DNA from: Sneathiellales bacterium
GTDB taxonomy: Bacteria; Pseudomonadota; Alphaproteobacteria; JANQFL01
Length of the DNA: 46,738 nt
Assembly: GCA_028277845.1 (NCBI GenBank)
Contig: JANQFL010000031.1
Location: forward strand, 1 to 46,738
Direction of reading: 5' to 3'
Each line of letters begins with the position of its first letter. Within the stretch, counting starts at the first letter, position 1. A program made the translations under genes and the position numbers. This document shows, one piece after another, positions 33,879 to 42,762 of this stretch. Below the pieces are notes generated by a model. That model was not told the origin of the DNA. It worked only from the letters and a program-made list of their open reading frames with translations, and made no database searches.

Positions 33879-34115
33879 ATGTCCGGATCGCGTACCGAAG
33901 GTCGTCGCAGGTTGAAGGTGCTTTTGAGCCTGACCGGCGGGCTCACCTGCGCGTTTCTTATGGCCATCGTGCTTCTGTCATACGGCCCGCCGTTCGAGAC
34001 ATACTGGTGGTATGTCATGGCGGCGATCCTGATCGCCGCCTTTCTCGGTCCGATGATCTACTCCCGCGCCATCGAATGGGTCATCGACGGATACAAGGGT
34101 TCGGAATCAAGTTAA
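33879..34115 (+). CDS. Small two-helix membrane protein
   Basis: A 78-residue protein with two membrane segments (about 13-34 and 42-64) after a basic N-terminus (RTEGRRRLK). GGGAGGACAACC just before the ATG is a strong ribosome site and the main reason to accept it as a gene. No family recognised. It converges on the CDF transporter gene, 10 bp away. Confidence 0.7.
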   Translation: MSGSRTEGRRRLKVLLSLTGGLTCAFLMAIVLLSYGPPFETYWWYVMAAILIAAFLGPMIYSRAIEWVIDGYKGSESS

Positions 34116-34125
34116 CCGCCTGACG

Positions 34126-35070
34126 TCAAGTCACGTCGTCGGCGGCCACGCTGTCCCGGTGACCACGCCAGCTCTGTGCCTCGATGAAGACGCGTGTGAC
34201 TTCCGGGTGTGCGCCTTTGATGCCCGCCTCCAGTTCGCTGATGGCGGCCTCGACATCGGATGACGACAGCGAATCGGAGAAATCCACGCTGAGATTGACC
34301 AGCACGTCCTGCGGGCCGAAATGCAGCGTCAGAAGCTCGTTGGTCAGAATGATCCCGGGGCGGTCGTCCATCAGCTTGCGGATACCGGCGACGACTTCGG
34401 GCGACGCCGCCTCGCCGATCAGCAGTCCCTTGGTTTCGTAGGCCAGCAACGCCGCCGTCAACGCCAGGATGACGCCGATGACGATGGAAGCCAGCCCGTC
34501 GAATTCCGGAATGCCCCAATACTGCCCGGCGGCGATGCCGGCAAAGGCAACGATCAGGCCGAGCATGGCGGCGCTGTCCTCGAACAGGACCGTAAAGACC
34601 GTGGGGTCCTTGCTGCGCCGCACCTCCTCCATGAAACCGCGCTTACCCTTGATGCGGCCGAATTCCTTGAAGGCGATCCACCAGGCCACGCCCTCGAAGA
34701 TCATGGCCGCACCCAGCACCACATAGTTGATGATCGGGTTGGTCACGGGATGGGGATGCTGCAACTTGGAGATGCCTTCATAGATGGCAATACCGCCGCC
34801 ACCGGCGAAGATCAGGATGGCGACGATGAACGACCAGAAGTAGAGCTCGCGGCCATGGCCGAAGGGGTGCACGGCGTCGGCCGGTTTCTTGGCCTGGCGA
34901 ATACCGTACAGGATCAATCCCTGATTGCCCGTATCGACCACCGAGTGGATGGCCTCGCTGAGCATGGCCGAACTGCCGGTATAGGCGGCGGCGAAGAACT
35001 TGGTGATGGCGATTAATCCGTTGCCGGCGAGCGCGGCATAGATCACCTTCTTGGAAGAGGCACTGGCCAT
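34126..35070 (-). CDS. Cation diffusion facilitator transporter
   Basis: A 314-residue CDF-family metal exporter with six membrane helices and a C-terminal cytoplasmic domain. The first metal site lies in SEAIHSVVDTGNQ and the second helix pair carries LFEDSAAMLGL; both Asp residues needed for divalent cation transport are present. The GFGHGRELYFWS-like loop (HPFGHGRELYFWS) is typical of the group near eukaryotic SLC30A9. The metal (Zn, Mn, Fe or Co) cannot be told. It follows the YihY-family gene by 27 bp, so the two are probably co-transcribed. Confidence 0.9.
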   Translation of the reverse strand: MASASSKKVIYAALAGNGLIAITKFFAAAYTGSSAMLSEAIHSVVDTGNQGLILYGIRQAKKPADAVHPFGHGRELYFWSFIVAILIFAGGGGIAIYEGISKLQHPHPVTNPIINYVVLGAAMIFEGVAWWIAFKEFGRIKGKRGFMEEVRRSKDPTVFTVLFEDSAAMLGLIVAFAGIAAGQYWGIPEFDGLASIVIGVILALTAALLAYETKGLLIGEAASPEVVAGIRKLMDDRPGIILTNELLTLHFGPQDVLVNLSVDFSDSLSSSDVEAAISELEAGIKGAHPEVTRVFIEAQSWRGHRDSVAADDVT

Positions 35071-35097
35071 AGGTATCCCGGATGATGTTGGCTTTGG

Positions 35098-36483
35098 TTA
35101 CGATTGGACGGCGGATTCGTGCTTCGGCGTCAACGGTGTGACCGTCCCGGATTCGGACAAGGACAGATCCTTGAGGGTGGTGGAGCCGACGACCCGGTCG
35201 GCGGCGTCCTCGGCCGCCTCCATCAACGACGCCACGGCATTGTCCTCGGGCAGATGTTCGACGTGAACGCCATCTTGCTCCCCGGCGGTCCGCACGGCGG
35301 CGAGCACGTCGGAGACGGTGGTGGTGTCCAGCGGTTTGGCCGGCAGATAGCCGCTGCGTTCCACGCGCATGGGCGCCACCAATCCGGCCTGCTCGAGCGC
35401 CAGCATGACTTCATGCACCGGCTCGGCCGGCACGCGCAGCCGTTCGGCCAGGGCATCGGGTGTCCATCCCGGCCGGTTTTCGTACATGTGGCGGCCGATC
35501 AGCACGGCGATCTGCAGTGCCAGATGTTCCTTGACCCGGCCGCTGAGCTGGATGTTGCGCCGCTCCGCCGTTCGATAGGCCGGATTCTGGTGATAGAAGG
35601 CGATGGACGAGCCAACCAGCAGGATGACCCAGCCGACATAGAGCCAGATCATGAACAGCACCAGGGTGGCGAAAGCGGAATAGATCGCCGTGTACTGGGC
35701 CGACCCGACGATGAAGGACGCGAATGCCCAGCCCACAACCTGCCACAACACGCCGGCGACGGTGCCGCCGATCAGCGCCGAAGTCAGCCGCACCTTGGTG
35801 TTGGGAATGAAGATATAGATGAAGGTGAAGGCCAGGATGATCATCAGGAACGGCACCGATTTGCCGGCGAACGAGACCATCACACCGACGGTTTCGAACT
35901 CGGTCAGTTTGGCGACGACCCAGTTGGAGCGCACCGAGGCACCGACGCCAATGGCCGAAAACATCAAGACCGGACCGATCAGGATGACAGAGAGATAATC
36001 GCTAAAGCGCTGCATGAACGGCCGCGGCCGCTCGATGCGCCAGGTGTAGTTGAAGGCCCGTTCAATCTTCAGGATCAGCGTCACCACGGTGTAGATGAGG
36101 AAGACCAGGCCGATCGATCCGAGCACGCCCACCTTCATATTGTCGACGAAGCCGATAACCTGTTCGGTGATCTCGATGCCCTTCTCGCCCAGGGGCTCGA
36201 GGATTTGCAGCATGAAGGGTTCGATCTGGTTGTGCACGCCGAAGGCCTTGAGCACCGAGAAGCTGATGGCCAGAAGCGGCACCATGGACAGCAGCGTGGT
36301 ATAGACCAGGCTCATGGCCCGTAGATTCAACTGCCCGCCCCAAATGTCGCGGACGAGGATATAGACAAAGCGGATGCCGTGCACGAAACCCGCCTGCCAT
36401 TTCGGCATAGAGGCCGGATCCGCACGCCATAGGAACGCATAGGCCGCGTCCCAGTAGTGTCTCCAGTCCTTGGTCATGGTCAT
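35098..36483 (-). CDS. YihY/BrkB-family membrane protein with C-terminal winged helix
   Basis: A 461-residue protein. Residues about 45-310 form the six-helix YihY (formerly RNase BN) membrane domain, with the family stretches SLVYTTLLSMVPLLAISFSV and RIERPRPFMQRFSDYLSVIL. A cytoplasmic region from about 325 resembles a winged helix-turn-helix (GWTPDALAERLRVPAEPVHEVMLALEQAGLV), seen in a subset of the family. A flexible tail follows. Function in the family is unsettled; transport or a sensing role has been suggested. It is the first gene of the pair with the CDF transporter and is divergent from the DUF4336 gene. Confidence 0.88.
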   Translation of the reverse strand: MTMTKDWRHYWDAAYAFLWRADPASMPKWQAGFVHGIRFVYILVRDIWGGQLNLRAMSLVYTTLLSMVPLLAISFSVLKAFGVHNQIEPFMLQILEPLGEKGIEITEQVIGFVDNMKVGVLGSIGLVFLIYTVVTLILKIERAFNYTWRIERPRPFMQRFSDYLSVILIGPVLMFSAIGVGASVRSNWVVAKLTEFETVGVMVSFAGKSVPFLMIILAFTFIYIFIPNTKVRLTSALIGGTVAGVLWQVVGWAFASFIVGSAQYTAIYSAFATLVLFMIWLYVGWVILLVGSSIAFYHQNPAYRTAERRNIQLSGRVKEHLALQIAVLIGRHMYENRPGWTPDALAERLRVPAEPVHEVMLALEQAGLVAPMRVERSGYLPAKPLDTTTVSDVLAAVRTAGEQDGVHVEHLPEDNAVASLMEAAEDAADRVVGSTTLKDLSLSESGTVTPLTPKHESAVQS

Positions 36484-36513
36484 TGTTCGAAACCTTCGCG
36501 CGTGTCATACGTT

Positions 36514-36543
36514 ACTCGAACCGAGTTAGTTCGTGAACCGGTT
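36514..36543. promoter_or_regulatory. Cluster of short palindromes in a divergent promoter
   Basis: Within the 83 bp between the YihY and DUF4336 genes lie ACTCG-AAC-CGAGT (36514-36526), GTTC-GT-GAAC (36529-36538) and AACCGGTT (36536-36543), almost end to end. They are good candidates for a shared operator, but which regulator would bind is unknown. Confidence 0.35.
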
Positions 36544-36566
36544 GTATGGCACCAGAGGGAAGCTTT

Positions 36567-37292
36567 ATGCAGGCCATCGAACCTGCGCAATCGGTGATCT
36601 GGCCGCCGGGCGCCGAGGCCGCACCGGCCACCAAGCGGTTGTGGATATTCCGCGCACCTTTGCGCTTCTATGGCCTGGCCTTCGGCACACGCATGACCGT
36701 AGCCAAATTGAGCGACGGATCACTGTGGATGCACTCGCCGATCAATCTGACGCCCGAGATCAAGCAGCAACTGGACTCCCTGGGACCGGTGGCCCACGTC
36801 GTGTCGCCCAACAAACTGCATCATCTGTATCTGGGACCGTTCCAGCAGGCCTATCCGCGGGCGACGCTGTACGCGCCGCCGGGATTGGCGACGAAACGCC
36901 CGGACCTTGCATTCGACGAGGCACTCGACGACAAGTCCCTTCCTATCTGGGATGACGAAATCGGCCTTGTCATCGTGCGCGGCAGCGCGGTGATGGAAGA
37001 AGCGGTGTTTTTTCACCGCGCCGGCCGCACTCTGATCCTCGGCGATCTGCTGGAAAATTTCTCGGAAGACGACCCGTTGATGACCCGGATCGCGGCCCGC
37101 ATCGGCGGCATGTACGGCAAACCGGGCATGCCGCGCGACTGGCGCTTTACGTTCCGCGACAGGGCGGCGGCCCGTCAAAGTATCGAACGCATTCTGGATT
37201 GGCCCTTCGAAAGCATCATCCTCGCCCACGGCCGTCTCGTATCGCGCGACGCACGACAGGCTTTCGAAAAAGCCTTTTCATGGTTGCTATGA
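36567..37292 (+). CDS. DUF4336 protein (MBL-related fold)
   Basis: A 241-residue protein of the DUF4336 family, which has a metallo-beta-lactamase-like fold. Visible signatures are PNKLHHLYLGPFQQAYPRA, the FFHRAGRTLILGDLLENF strand and a late ILAHGRL. Its function is not established. ATG 36567 is chosen over the ATG seven codons earlier because AGAGGGA lies six bases before it. It is divergent from the YihY gene. Confidence 0.85.
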   Translation: MQAIEPAQSVIWPPGAEAAPATKRLWIFRAPLRFYGLAFGTRMTVAKLSDGSLWMHSPINLTPEIKQQLDSLGPVAHVVSPNKLHHLYLGPFQQAYPRATLYAPPGLATKRPDLAFDEALDDKSLPIWDDEIGLVIVRGSAVMEEAVFFHRAGRTLILGDLLENFSEDDPLMTRIAARIGGMYGKPGMPRDWRFTFRDRAAARQSIERILDWPFESIILAHGRLVSRDARQAFEKAFSWLL

Positions 37293-37443
37293 TTCTCCTC
37301 ATGGTTGTTCTGATTCAATGCTTATCACGCATGGATCGGCAAACCGTGGACCAATTATCGTTAACGGGACGTCAGACTAAGGGCTTGTTAAGGAACGGTG
37401 TTTATTCATTTCAGTCCCTGAATTCTTGCGGGACGCACGAACA

Positions 37444-38250
37444 ATGTCTGAAGCAACAGCCGGATTGGCAGAAGTCTTTTCTGCGGCACAATACAGTGAC
37501 AGCCGCGACCGACTCACCAGAGAGTTTGTCGACTCGGCCCGTGACAATATCGACGAACTCGAGCTGCTGCTGACCAAGACCAAGGCCGGCCAGGAAACGA
37601 TCGAGCATACCTTCTCGGCGGTGATGCGCTCGGCGCACAATATGAAGGGGTCGTCGAAAAGCTTCGGCTATGCCGCCATCAGTGTGATCGCCTACCGCCT
37701 GGAAGATTACTTGCTCGGATTCGAACAGCCGGATCCGCGCGCGCTGGAAGATATCCAGACCTATCTGGATCGCATTACCGACGTACTGGACGGCAAGATC
37801 GACAAGGATGGTTCTGAAATCCCGACAATGGTGCGTACTTTGCCGCACTCCTCGTCATTCGATCCCAGCGAAATCACCGTCAACGACATCGAGATCATGC
37901 TGGTGATGCCGTCGGGCGCCGCAACGAAGTTTATCGAGCGCGAACTGCGCGAATGCGGCTACCGCATCGTCAAGATGGACGACACGTTCGCGGCCCTGGA
38001 AATGATCATGCGCACCAAGCCCGACATGGTGATCTGTTCGGCCATCACGGACGGCCTTTCCGGCGTCGATCTGGCGTGCGCCCTGAAATCCATGCCCGCG
38101 TCCCAGGATATACCCGTGTCGCTGATGACCAGCCTGTCCAACGACACCGACATGCTGGACGCCATCCCCGACGTGGTACCGGTCATCCGCAAAGGCGGCA
38201 ACTTCGCCGACGATCTGGCGGAGGCCCTGCAGAAGCTGGGTATAACCTGA
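37444..38250 (+). CDS. HPt domain fused to a degenerate receiver
   Basis: A 268-residue signalling protein. The N-terminal half is a histidine phosphotransfer domain with the phospho-acceptor His65 in RSAHNMKGSSKSFG. The C-terminal half (about 146-268) folds like a response-regulator receiver, but the acceptor position in KPDMVICSAITDGLSG is Ser199 and not Asp, and the acidic pair at the first strand is missing (IEIMLVMPSG). The conserved Lys250 and Thr229 remain. It should therefore accept phosphate on the HPt half only and use the pseudo-receiver for protein contact. No histidine kinase is adjacent, so its kinase must be elsewhere. The ATG at 37444 is preferred over an upstream TTG. Confidence 0.78.
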   Translation: MSEATAGLAEVFSAAQYSDSRDRLTREFVDSARDNIDELELLLTKTKAGQETIEHTFSAVMRSAHNMKGSSKSFGYAAISVIAYRLEDYLLGFEQPDPRALEDIQTYLDRITDVLDGKIDKDGSEIPTMVRTLPHSSSFDPSEITVNDIEIMLVMPSGAATKFIERELRECGYRIVKMDDTFAALEMIMRTKPDMVICSAITDGLSGVDLACALKSMPASQDIPVSLMTSLSNDTDMLDAIPDVVPVIRKGGNFADDLAEALQKLGIT

Positions 38251-38579
38251 GTTGACTGAATCAGGTATTAACAAAGAGAGCATCGCCAACGCCAATGCGG
38301 TTCTGTTGACTAGTCCTTCGTACAAGGACGCCACAATCTTGTGCAAGTTGGTGCCAACTTCGTTCAGCATCACTTCGCGAAATTGTCGATAAATGAATTG
38401 ATATCGTAAAGTCAGATGTCCGACACATTGCAGTTGCGCAATAATTTGGGACCGCAATTCTGAACCAGCGAAAAAGCGATCAAACTGCTAATCTGTTATC
38501 GATATTCCGGTAACAAGTTGAGTTAGTTTTGAGCTAGTTAATTTCTTTAATTTCGACCGCCCATAACCATATTTGTCGT
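38251..38579. other. AT-rich intergenic region with a run of inverted repeats
   Basis: No gene is supported. Five short perfect inverted repeats fall within 160 bases: ACCTGA/TCAGGT (38245-38266), GTCCTT/AAGGAC (38313-38329), CACAA/TTGTG (38332-38343), AAGTTGG/CCAACTT (38345-38360) and CGATA/TATCG (38387-38406). The three middle ones abut. The last 120 bases before the SEC-C gene are AT-rich and should contain its promoter. The repeats may belong to a structured RNA, a terminator region or nuclease-binding sites. Confidence 0.4.
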
Positions 38580-40208
38580 ATGGGAAAGGTTGGCAGAAAC
38601 GCTCCTTGTCCTTGTAGGAGTGGCAAGAAATATAAGAAGTGTTGTGGCGATCCGCTTAAACCTTCTCCATCGTCTGCACGCGAGAATTTTCAAAAACAAT
38701 ATGATTCACTACATCGCAAGCTGGAATCTGACGAGAAGATTCGTGAGCTGCAACAAGGGCGCGGACGTCCAATCATTTCCACAAATTTCCGCGACTACAC
38801 TGTCGTCGCCAGCGGAAATACAGTCTATTTCTCGAAAAACTGGAAAACCTTCTCCGACTTTTTGATGGACTACATCAAAATCACTCTCGGTGAAGATTGG
38901 GGAAATTCCGAAATTGCCAAGCCGTGGGAAGAAAGGCATCCAATACTACATTGGTATGACGCTCATTGCCGATATTTAGTGACCAATCAGAAAACGAAAG
39001 GAGAAGTATTTTCAGCAACGGCAACTGGAGCTGTAAATTGTTATTTAGGGCTCGCTTACAGTCTTTATCTCGTCAAACATAATGTTGAACTTCAGGAGCG
39101 TTTGGTTGCACGCCTAAAAGACATCCAACAGTTTCAAGGTGCCTACTACGAACTAATGGTAGCCAACTGCCTGATAAGGTCTGGATTTGAACTCGAACTA
39201 GAGGATGAAACCGACTTAGAATCGAAGCATTGCGAGTTTTCTGCGCGTTCAAAACAAACCCGAAAACGCTATTGGATAGAAGCAAAGATGCGCAGTGAAG
39301 TGAATATCTTAGGTAAGACCAAGGAAGACGGATCAACTTCAAAAGACGTAACTTCACAACTTACCAAACATCTTCGCGAAGCATTAAGAAAGCCCGCAAA
39401 AGACGAACGAATGATTTTCATAGATCTCAACGCTGAGCCTAATAACCAAAGCGATTCACCCAAATGGCTAGATAAAGCCGTTAGACGTCTTGATGCTCGC
39501 GAAAGAGATCTTGTGGATGGCGAACAGGCATACGTTTTCGTAACAAATATGGCTTTTCACCGTGAACTGGAGAACACCGAGCAACGTCGAGAAGTTTTGG
39601 CCTACGGCCTAGGCATTCCAGACTTCAGCAAACCGGGCAATATCAGATTCTCGGACTGGTATAGGAACAAACAGAAACACATCGATGCTTATGATGTTAT
39701 GGACGGGCTACGGTCATATCCACAGATACCGGATACTTTTGACGGCCAACCATCATCAGAAGCATACGGTGATTCGCAAAATAAGCGTTTGATTGTGGGG
39801 AAGACCTATTTCTTCGAAGACATCGGTGATGGAGGTGTCACAGGTATGATCTCATCGGTGGGTGTCGATCCCCCTGAAAAACTCGCATATGTTGGTGTAT
39901 CTACGACGGACGGAAAAAATATTATTATTACAAGCCAGCTCTCGGATATTGAACTCGAAGACTACAAGAAATATGGAGATGCATATTTTGGGGAGCCAGA
40001 ACCTGTTAGCAGTAAGGCAAAAGATGATACTGAGCTTTACGAATGGCTAGTTGACATACATATGAAGTATCCAAGAGAGAACTTGTTAAAACAAGCAAGA
40101 AACCATCCAGATTTGGAACGACTACGGCAATTGAATCATGAGGATTTTGTACTGGAATTTTGCGAAACAATGCTAGGTTCAATTCAGTCTAGTCGGAGTA
40201 AAAAGTAG
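38580..40208 (+). CDS. SEC-C motif protein with PD-(D/E)XK nuclease-like core
   Basis: A 542-residue protein from an AT-rich island. Residues 6-23 form a SEC-C zinc motif (CPCRSGKKYKKCCG). A central segment resembles a PD-(D/E)XK nuclease: Glu191 in the helix GAYYELMVANCLIRSGF, an acidic residue Glu219 in KHCEFSAR, and the catalytic-type Glu234-Ala-Lys236 in YWIEAKMR. The C-terminal third (LIVGKTYFFEDIGDGGVTG and YEWLVDIHMKYPRENLLKQ) has no recognised domain. Fold assignment is by motif spacing only. SEC-C modules occur on several stress and defence proteins. The gene stands alone, and no ribosome site is obvious before the ATG. Confidence 0.75.
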   Translation: MGKVGRNAPCPCRSGKKYKKCCGDPLKPSPSSARENFQKQYDSLHRKLESDEKIRELQQGRGRPIISTNFRDYTVVASGNTVYFSKNWKTFSDFLMDYIKITLGEDWGNSEIAKPWEERHPILHWYDAHCRYLVTNQKTKGEVFSATATGAVNCYLGLAYSLYLVKHNVELQERLVARLKDIQQFQGAYYELMVANCLIRSGFELELEDETDLESKHCEFSARSKQTRKRYWIEAKMRSEVNILGKTKEDGSTSKDVTSQLTKHLREALRKPAKDERMIFIDLNAEPNNQSDSPKWLDKAVRRLDARERDLVDGEQAYVFVTNMAFHRELENTEQRREVLAYGLGIPDFSKPGNIRFSDWYRNKQKHIDAYDVMDGLRSYPQIPDTFDGQPSSEAYGDSQNKRLIVGKTYFFEDIGDGGVTGMISSVGVDPPEKLAYVGVSTTDGKNIIITSQLSDIELEDYKKYGDAYFGEPEPVSSKAKDDTELYEWLVDIHMKYPRENLLKQARNHPDLERLRQLNHEDFVLEFCETMLGSIQSSRSKK

Positions 40209-40422
40209 GAATTATCGTTCAATCTGAACCCAACTTGCCGAATGAGAATTGGCTGATAGCTGGCCAATGGACGCGAACAATAATCGGCGGACATGTATTA
40301 AGAGGCGGCTGTATAAGTAGGTGCACCAGTTAGAATTTGGGTCAATCTGAAACTTTACGACGCGCAATTGCCAGTATTTGGTATAGGCGACAAATCGAAT
40401 TTCACAGATCCGAGTTTGTTCA

Positions 40423-41613
40423 TCAACTCAAATCCAGTACTTGGCTCGCGGCCAGGCGGTCGACGATTTCCGGCATCCGTTCCGTTTCCATATTGGCGAA
40501 CGCAAGGCGCAGATAGCGTTCCTGACCGGAGCCGAACATGGTGCCCGGCAGGCACAGCAAATTGTGTTCCGCGGCCAGCCATTGGGCGACGTCCCAGTCG
40601 GTCCGGGATTCGAACGGGTGTTCCACATAGGCGAAATACGCGCCACTTGAAATCAAGCGATAGGTCAGCCGGTTGTCCCCTTGAAACGCCGCACGCAACG
40701 CGTCGACCCGCCCGACCATCTGTGACCGTTTTTCCCGCCGCCACGCCGCAAGATTGTCCAGGCCGTACAGGGCGGCGTCCTGACCGATGCGGGCGGCACA
40801 GATCGACACCGTATCCATAACCTTGGTGATGCCGTTCAGCGCCCTGTCGCCGGCAACGATCGATCCGACGCGGTAGCCGGCCAGGGCATAGGATTTTGAG
40901 AAACTGAACAGCTGAATCAGGGTTTCCTCCCAGCCGTCGCGGGAGAACAGGACATGGGGCGGGTCCTCGCCGGCAATGAAATCCTTGTAGGTTTCGTCGA
41001 GAATCAACGCGATGCCGTGACGCCGCGCCAATTCGTAGAAAGCGGCGATGATTTCAGGCGGATAGATCGCACCCGTCGGGTTGTTGGGTGAAACCAGAAC
41101 CAGCGCCCGGGTCCTGGGCGTTATCAATCCCTCGGCGTCGGCCGGGTCGGGCACGCCGTCGCGGTCGGGCCGGAACGGCAACGGCACCGCCGAGATGCCG
41201 GTCATGTCCAGCCACATACGGTGATTGAAATAATATGGAACCGGCAGAATGACCTCGTCTCCCGCCTGGGCCAGGCCCATGACGGCCAGACAAAAGGCCT
41301 GATTGCACCCGGCCGTGATGAAGCACCGGTTCGCCGTAATCCGTGCGCCGTAATGATCCGACAGATGACGGGCCAGCGCATCACGCAGTTCCGGCGTACC
41401 GCCGATCTCCGTATAAACCGCGGTGACCCCGTCCATCACCCGCGCCGCCAGGTGTTCGCGCAAGGACAGCGCCGGCGGATAGCTCGGGACCGCCTGCGAC
41501 AGATCCAGCAGAGGTTTGTCGGCCGGAAACTCCCGGCCGGCGATCCAGGCGCGCACGGCGGCGATTGGCGCGTCGGCCACATGATCGAGGTGCGGATTGA
41601 GGGAAAAGGTCAC
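40423..41613 (-). CDS. Class I/II pyridoxal-phosphate aminotransferase
   Basis: An aminotransferase of fold type I, 396 residues from GTG 41613 (the frame is open to an upstream GTG at 41661). Motifs are NNPTGAIYPPE, LDETYKDF and the PLP lysine in LFSFSKSYALAGYRVG. These enzymes transfer amino groups between amino acids and 2-oxo acids. It lies before a LysR gene on the same strand and opposite a PhyH dioxygenase and a TRAP transporter, which suggests a role in using an amino or keto acid brought in by that transporter. The start codon is uncertain because no clear ribosome site precedes either GTG. Confidence 0.85.
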   Translation of the reverse strand: MTFSLNPHLDHVADAPIAAVRAWIAGREFPADKPLLDLSQAVPSYPPALSLREHLAARVMDGVTAVYTEIGGTPELRDALARHLSDHYGARITANRCFITAGCNQAFCLAVMGLAQAGDEVILPVPYYFNHRMWLDMTGISAVPLPFRPDRDGVPDPADAEGLITPRTRALVLVSPNNPTGAIYPPEIIAAFYELARRHGIALILDETYKDFIAGEDPPHVLFSRDGWEETLIQLFSFSKSYALAGYRVGSIVAGDRALNGITKVMDTVSICAARIGQDAALYGLDNLAAWRREKRSQMVGRVDALRAAFQGDNRLTYRLISSGAYFAYVEHPFESRTDWDVAQWLAAEHNLLCLPGTMFGSGQERYLRLAFANMETERMPEIVDRLAASQVLDLS

Positions 41614-41751
41614 GGCGTTCGGTCCACGGGGCTTGGCCGGACGGTCAATCCGGCGCCGCACCCATCAATGAAAAGAAGAGCGCCGGATATTAGCGGGAAT
41701 TTTCCGCAGTGCATCAATAAAAGCATCCAATTCCGGTACATGTCCGTCTCT

Positions 41752-42681
41752 CTACTCGGCCGCGGTCTTCCGGGAGTTGGACAACTCGGATTTGGCCACG
41801 TCCGCGATCGCTTTCCGGATCCAGCGGTGATGCGGCGAGTTATGGGTTCTGGAATTCCAGAACTGATGAATTTCGATCCGGGTATCGAACGGGCTCCGTA
41901 GCACTTCGAAATTGCCCCGGTAACTGGCCGCCAACAGGGACGGCACGGTGAGCACGAGTTCCGTGCCTTCGATGGTACGCAACAGGTCTCCCGATCCGGG
42001 CATGGCCACCGCGACATCGAGCGTCAAACCCTTCGCCTCGATGGAATCGAAATAGAGCGGCCGCCAATCGCCCTCGTACGTAACCGCCACATGTTTGTAT
42101 TTGGCGTAGCGGGCCAGGGTGAACCGTTTCCCGATCAACGGGTGGCGCGGATCGACGACGCAGACATAGCGGTCTTCGAGCAGTCTTTGACGATAGAGGT
42201 TTTCGAAGTTGGCCTGGACCGGCGACAACAGAATGTCGCACTGGCCGCGGTGCAGTTGATGATGCCCCTGAACCATCGACTGCACGATCTGCAGCTTGAG
42301 GCCGGGCGCTTCGGCCTGTATGCGGCGGACCAATGGCGGCAGGAACACCGCCCGCTCCATGTGATTGCAGGAAATGGTGACGGTCGCCTCCGAGGTCGCC
42401 GGGTCGAACTCGGACGGACTGGCGATATCCTCCATCCGGTCCAGCAGTTCTTCGACCCCGAGAATGATCTGCTTGCATCGCTCGGTCGGATCGACCCCGC
42501 GACCGGCCCTGACAAACAGCGGATCGCCGAAGGCTGCCCTGAGCCGATCGACCGTATAACTGACCGTGGACTGGTTCTGCCCGAGCCTGTCCGCGGCGGC
42601 GGAGAGCGAGCCATAGTCATAAACCGATTTCAGAACGCGCAGCGCCTTGAAATCGATCGACGAATAATCAGTTTTTTCCAT
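41752..42681 (-). CDS. LysR-family transcriptional regulator
   Basis: A 309-residue regulator with an N-terminal winged helix-turn-helix (FKALRVLKSVYDYGSLSAAA, then DRLGQNQSTVSYTVDRL) and a C-terminal periplasmic-binding-like effector domain. It is divergent from the PhyH dioxygenase gene with only about 80 bp between them, and an ATTG-N7-CAAT box lies in that gap. This is the classical set-up for a LysR regulator that controls the divergent gene and its own expression. The effector is probably a metabolite of the PhyH/TRAP pathway (inference). Confidence 0.9.
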   Translation of the reverse strand: MEKTDYSSIDFKALRVLKSVYDYGSLSAAADRLGQNQSTVSYTVDRLRAAFGDPLFVRAGRGVDPTERCKQIILGVEELLDRMEDIASPSEFDPATSEATVTISCNHMERAVFLPPLVRRIQAEAPGLKLQIVQSMVQGHHQLHRGQCDILLSPVQANFENLYRQRLLEDRYVCVVDPRHPLIGKRFTLARYAKYKHVAVTYEGDWRPLYFDSIEAKGLTLDVAVAMPGSGDLLRTIEGTELVLTVPSLLAASYRGNFEVLRSPFDTRIEIHQFWNSRTHNSPHHRWIRKAIADVAKSELSNSRKTAAE

Positions 42682-42702
42682 ATATCAAATTAAATACATC
42701 TA

Positions 42703-42717
42703 ATTGCTCGATTCAAT
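42703..42717. promoter_or_regulatory. LysR-type box (T-N11-A) between LysR and PhyH genes
   Basis: ATTG-CTCGATT-CAAT is a perfect 4+7+4 inverted repeat that fits the T-N11-A core of LysR-type operators. It sits 22 bp upstream of the LysR start and 46 bp upstream of the PhyH start. Confidence 0.5.
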
Positions 42718-42762
42718 CGTCTTGTGCATCCTGACCCCGTATCGGCATGCGGAGGCAGGACA

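Noticed and set aside
37321-37400. CtrA-binding site (TTAA-N7-TTAA) before the HPt gene
   Set aside because: TTAA motifs occur, but no pair with correct spacing and a second full half-site is present.
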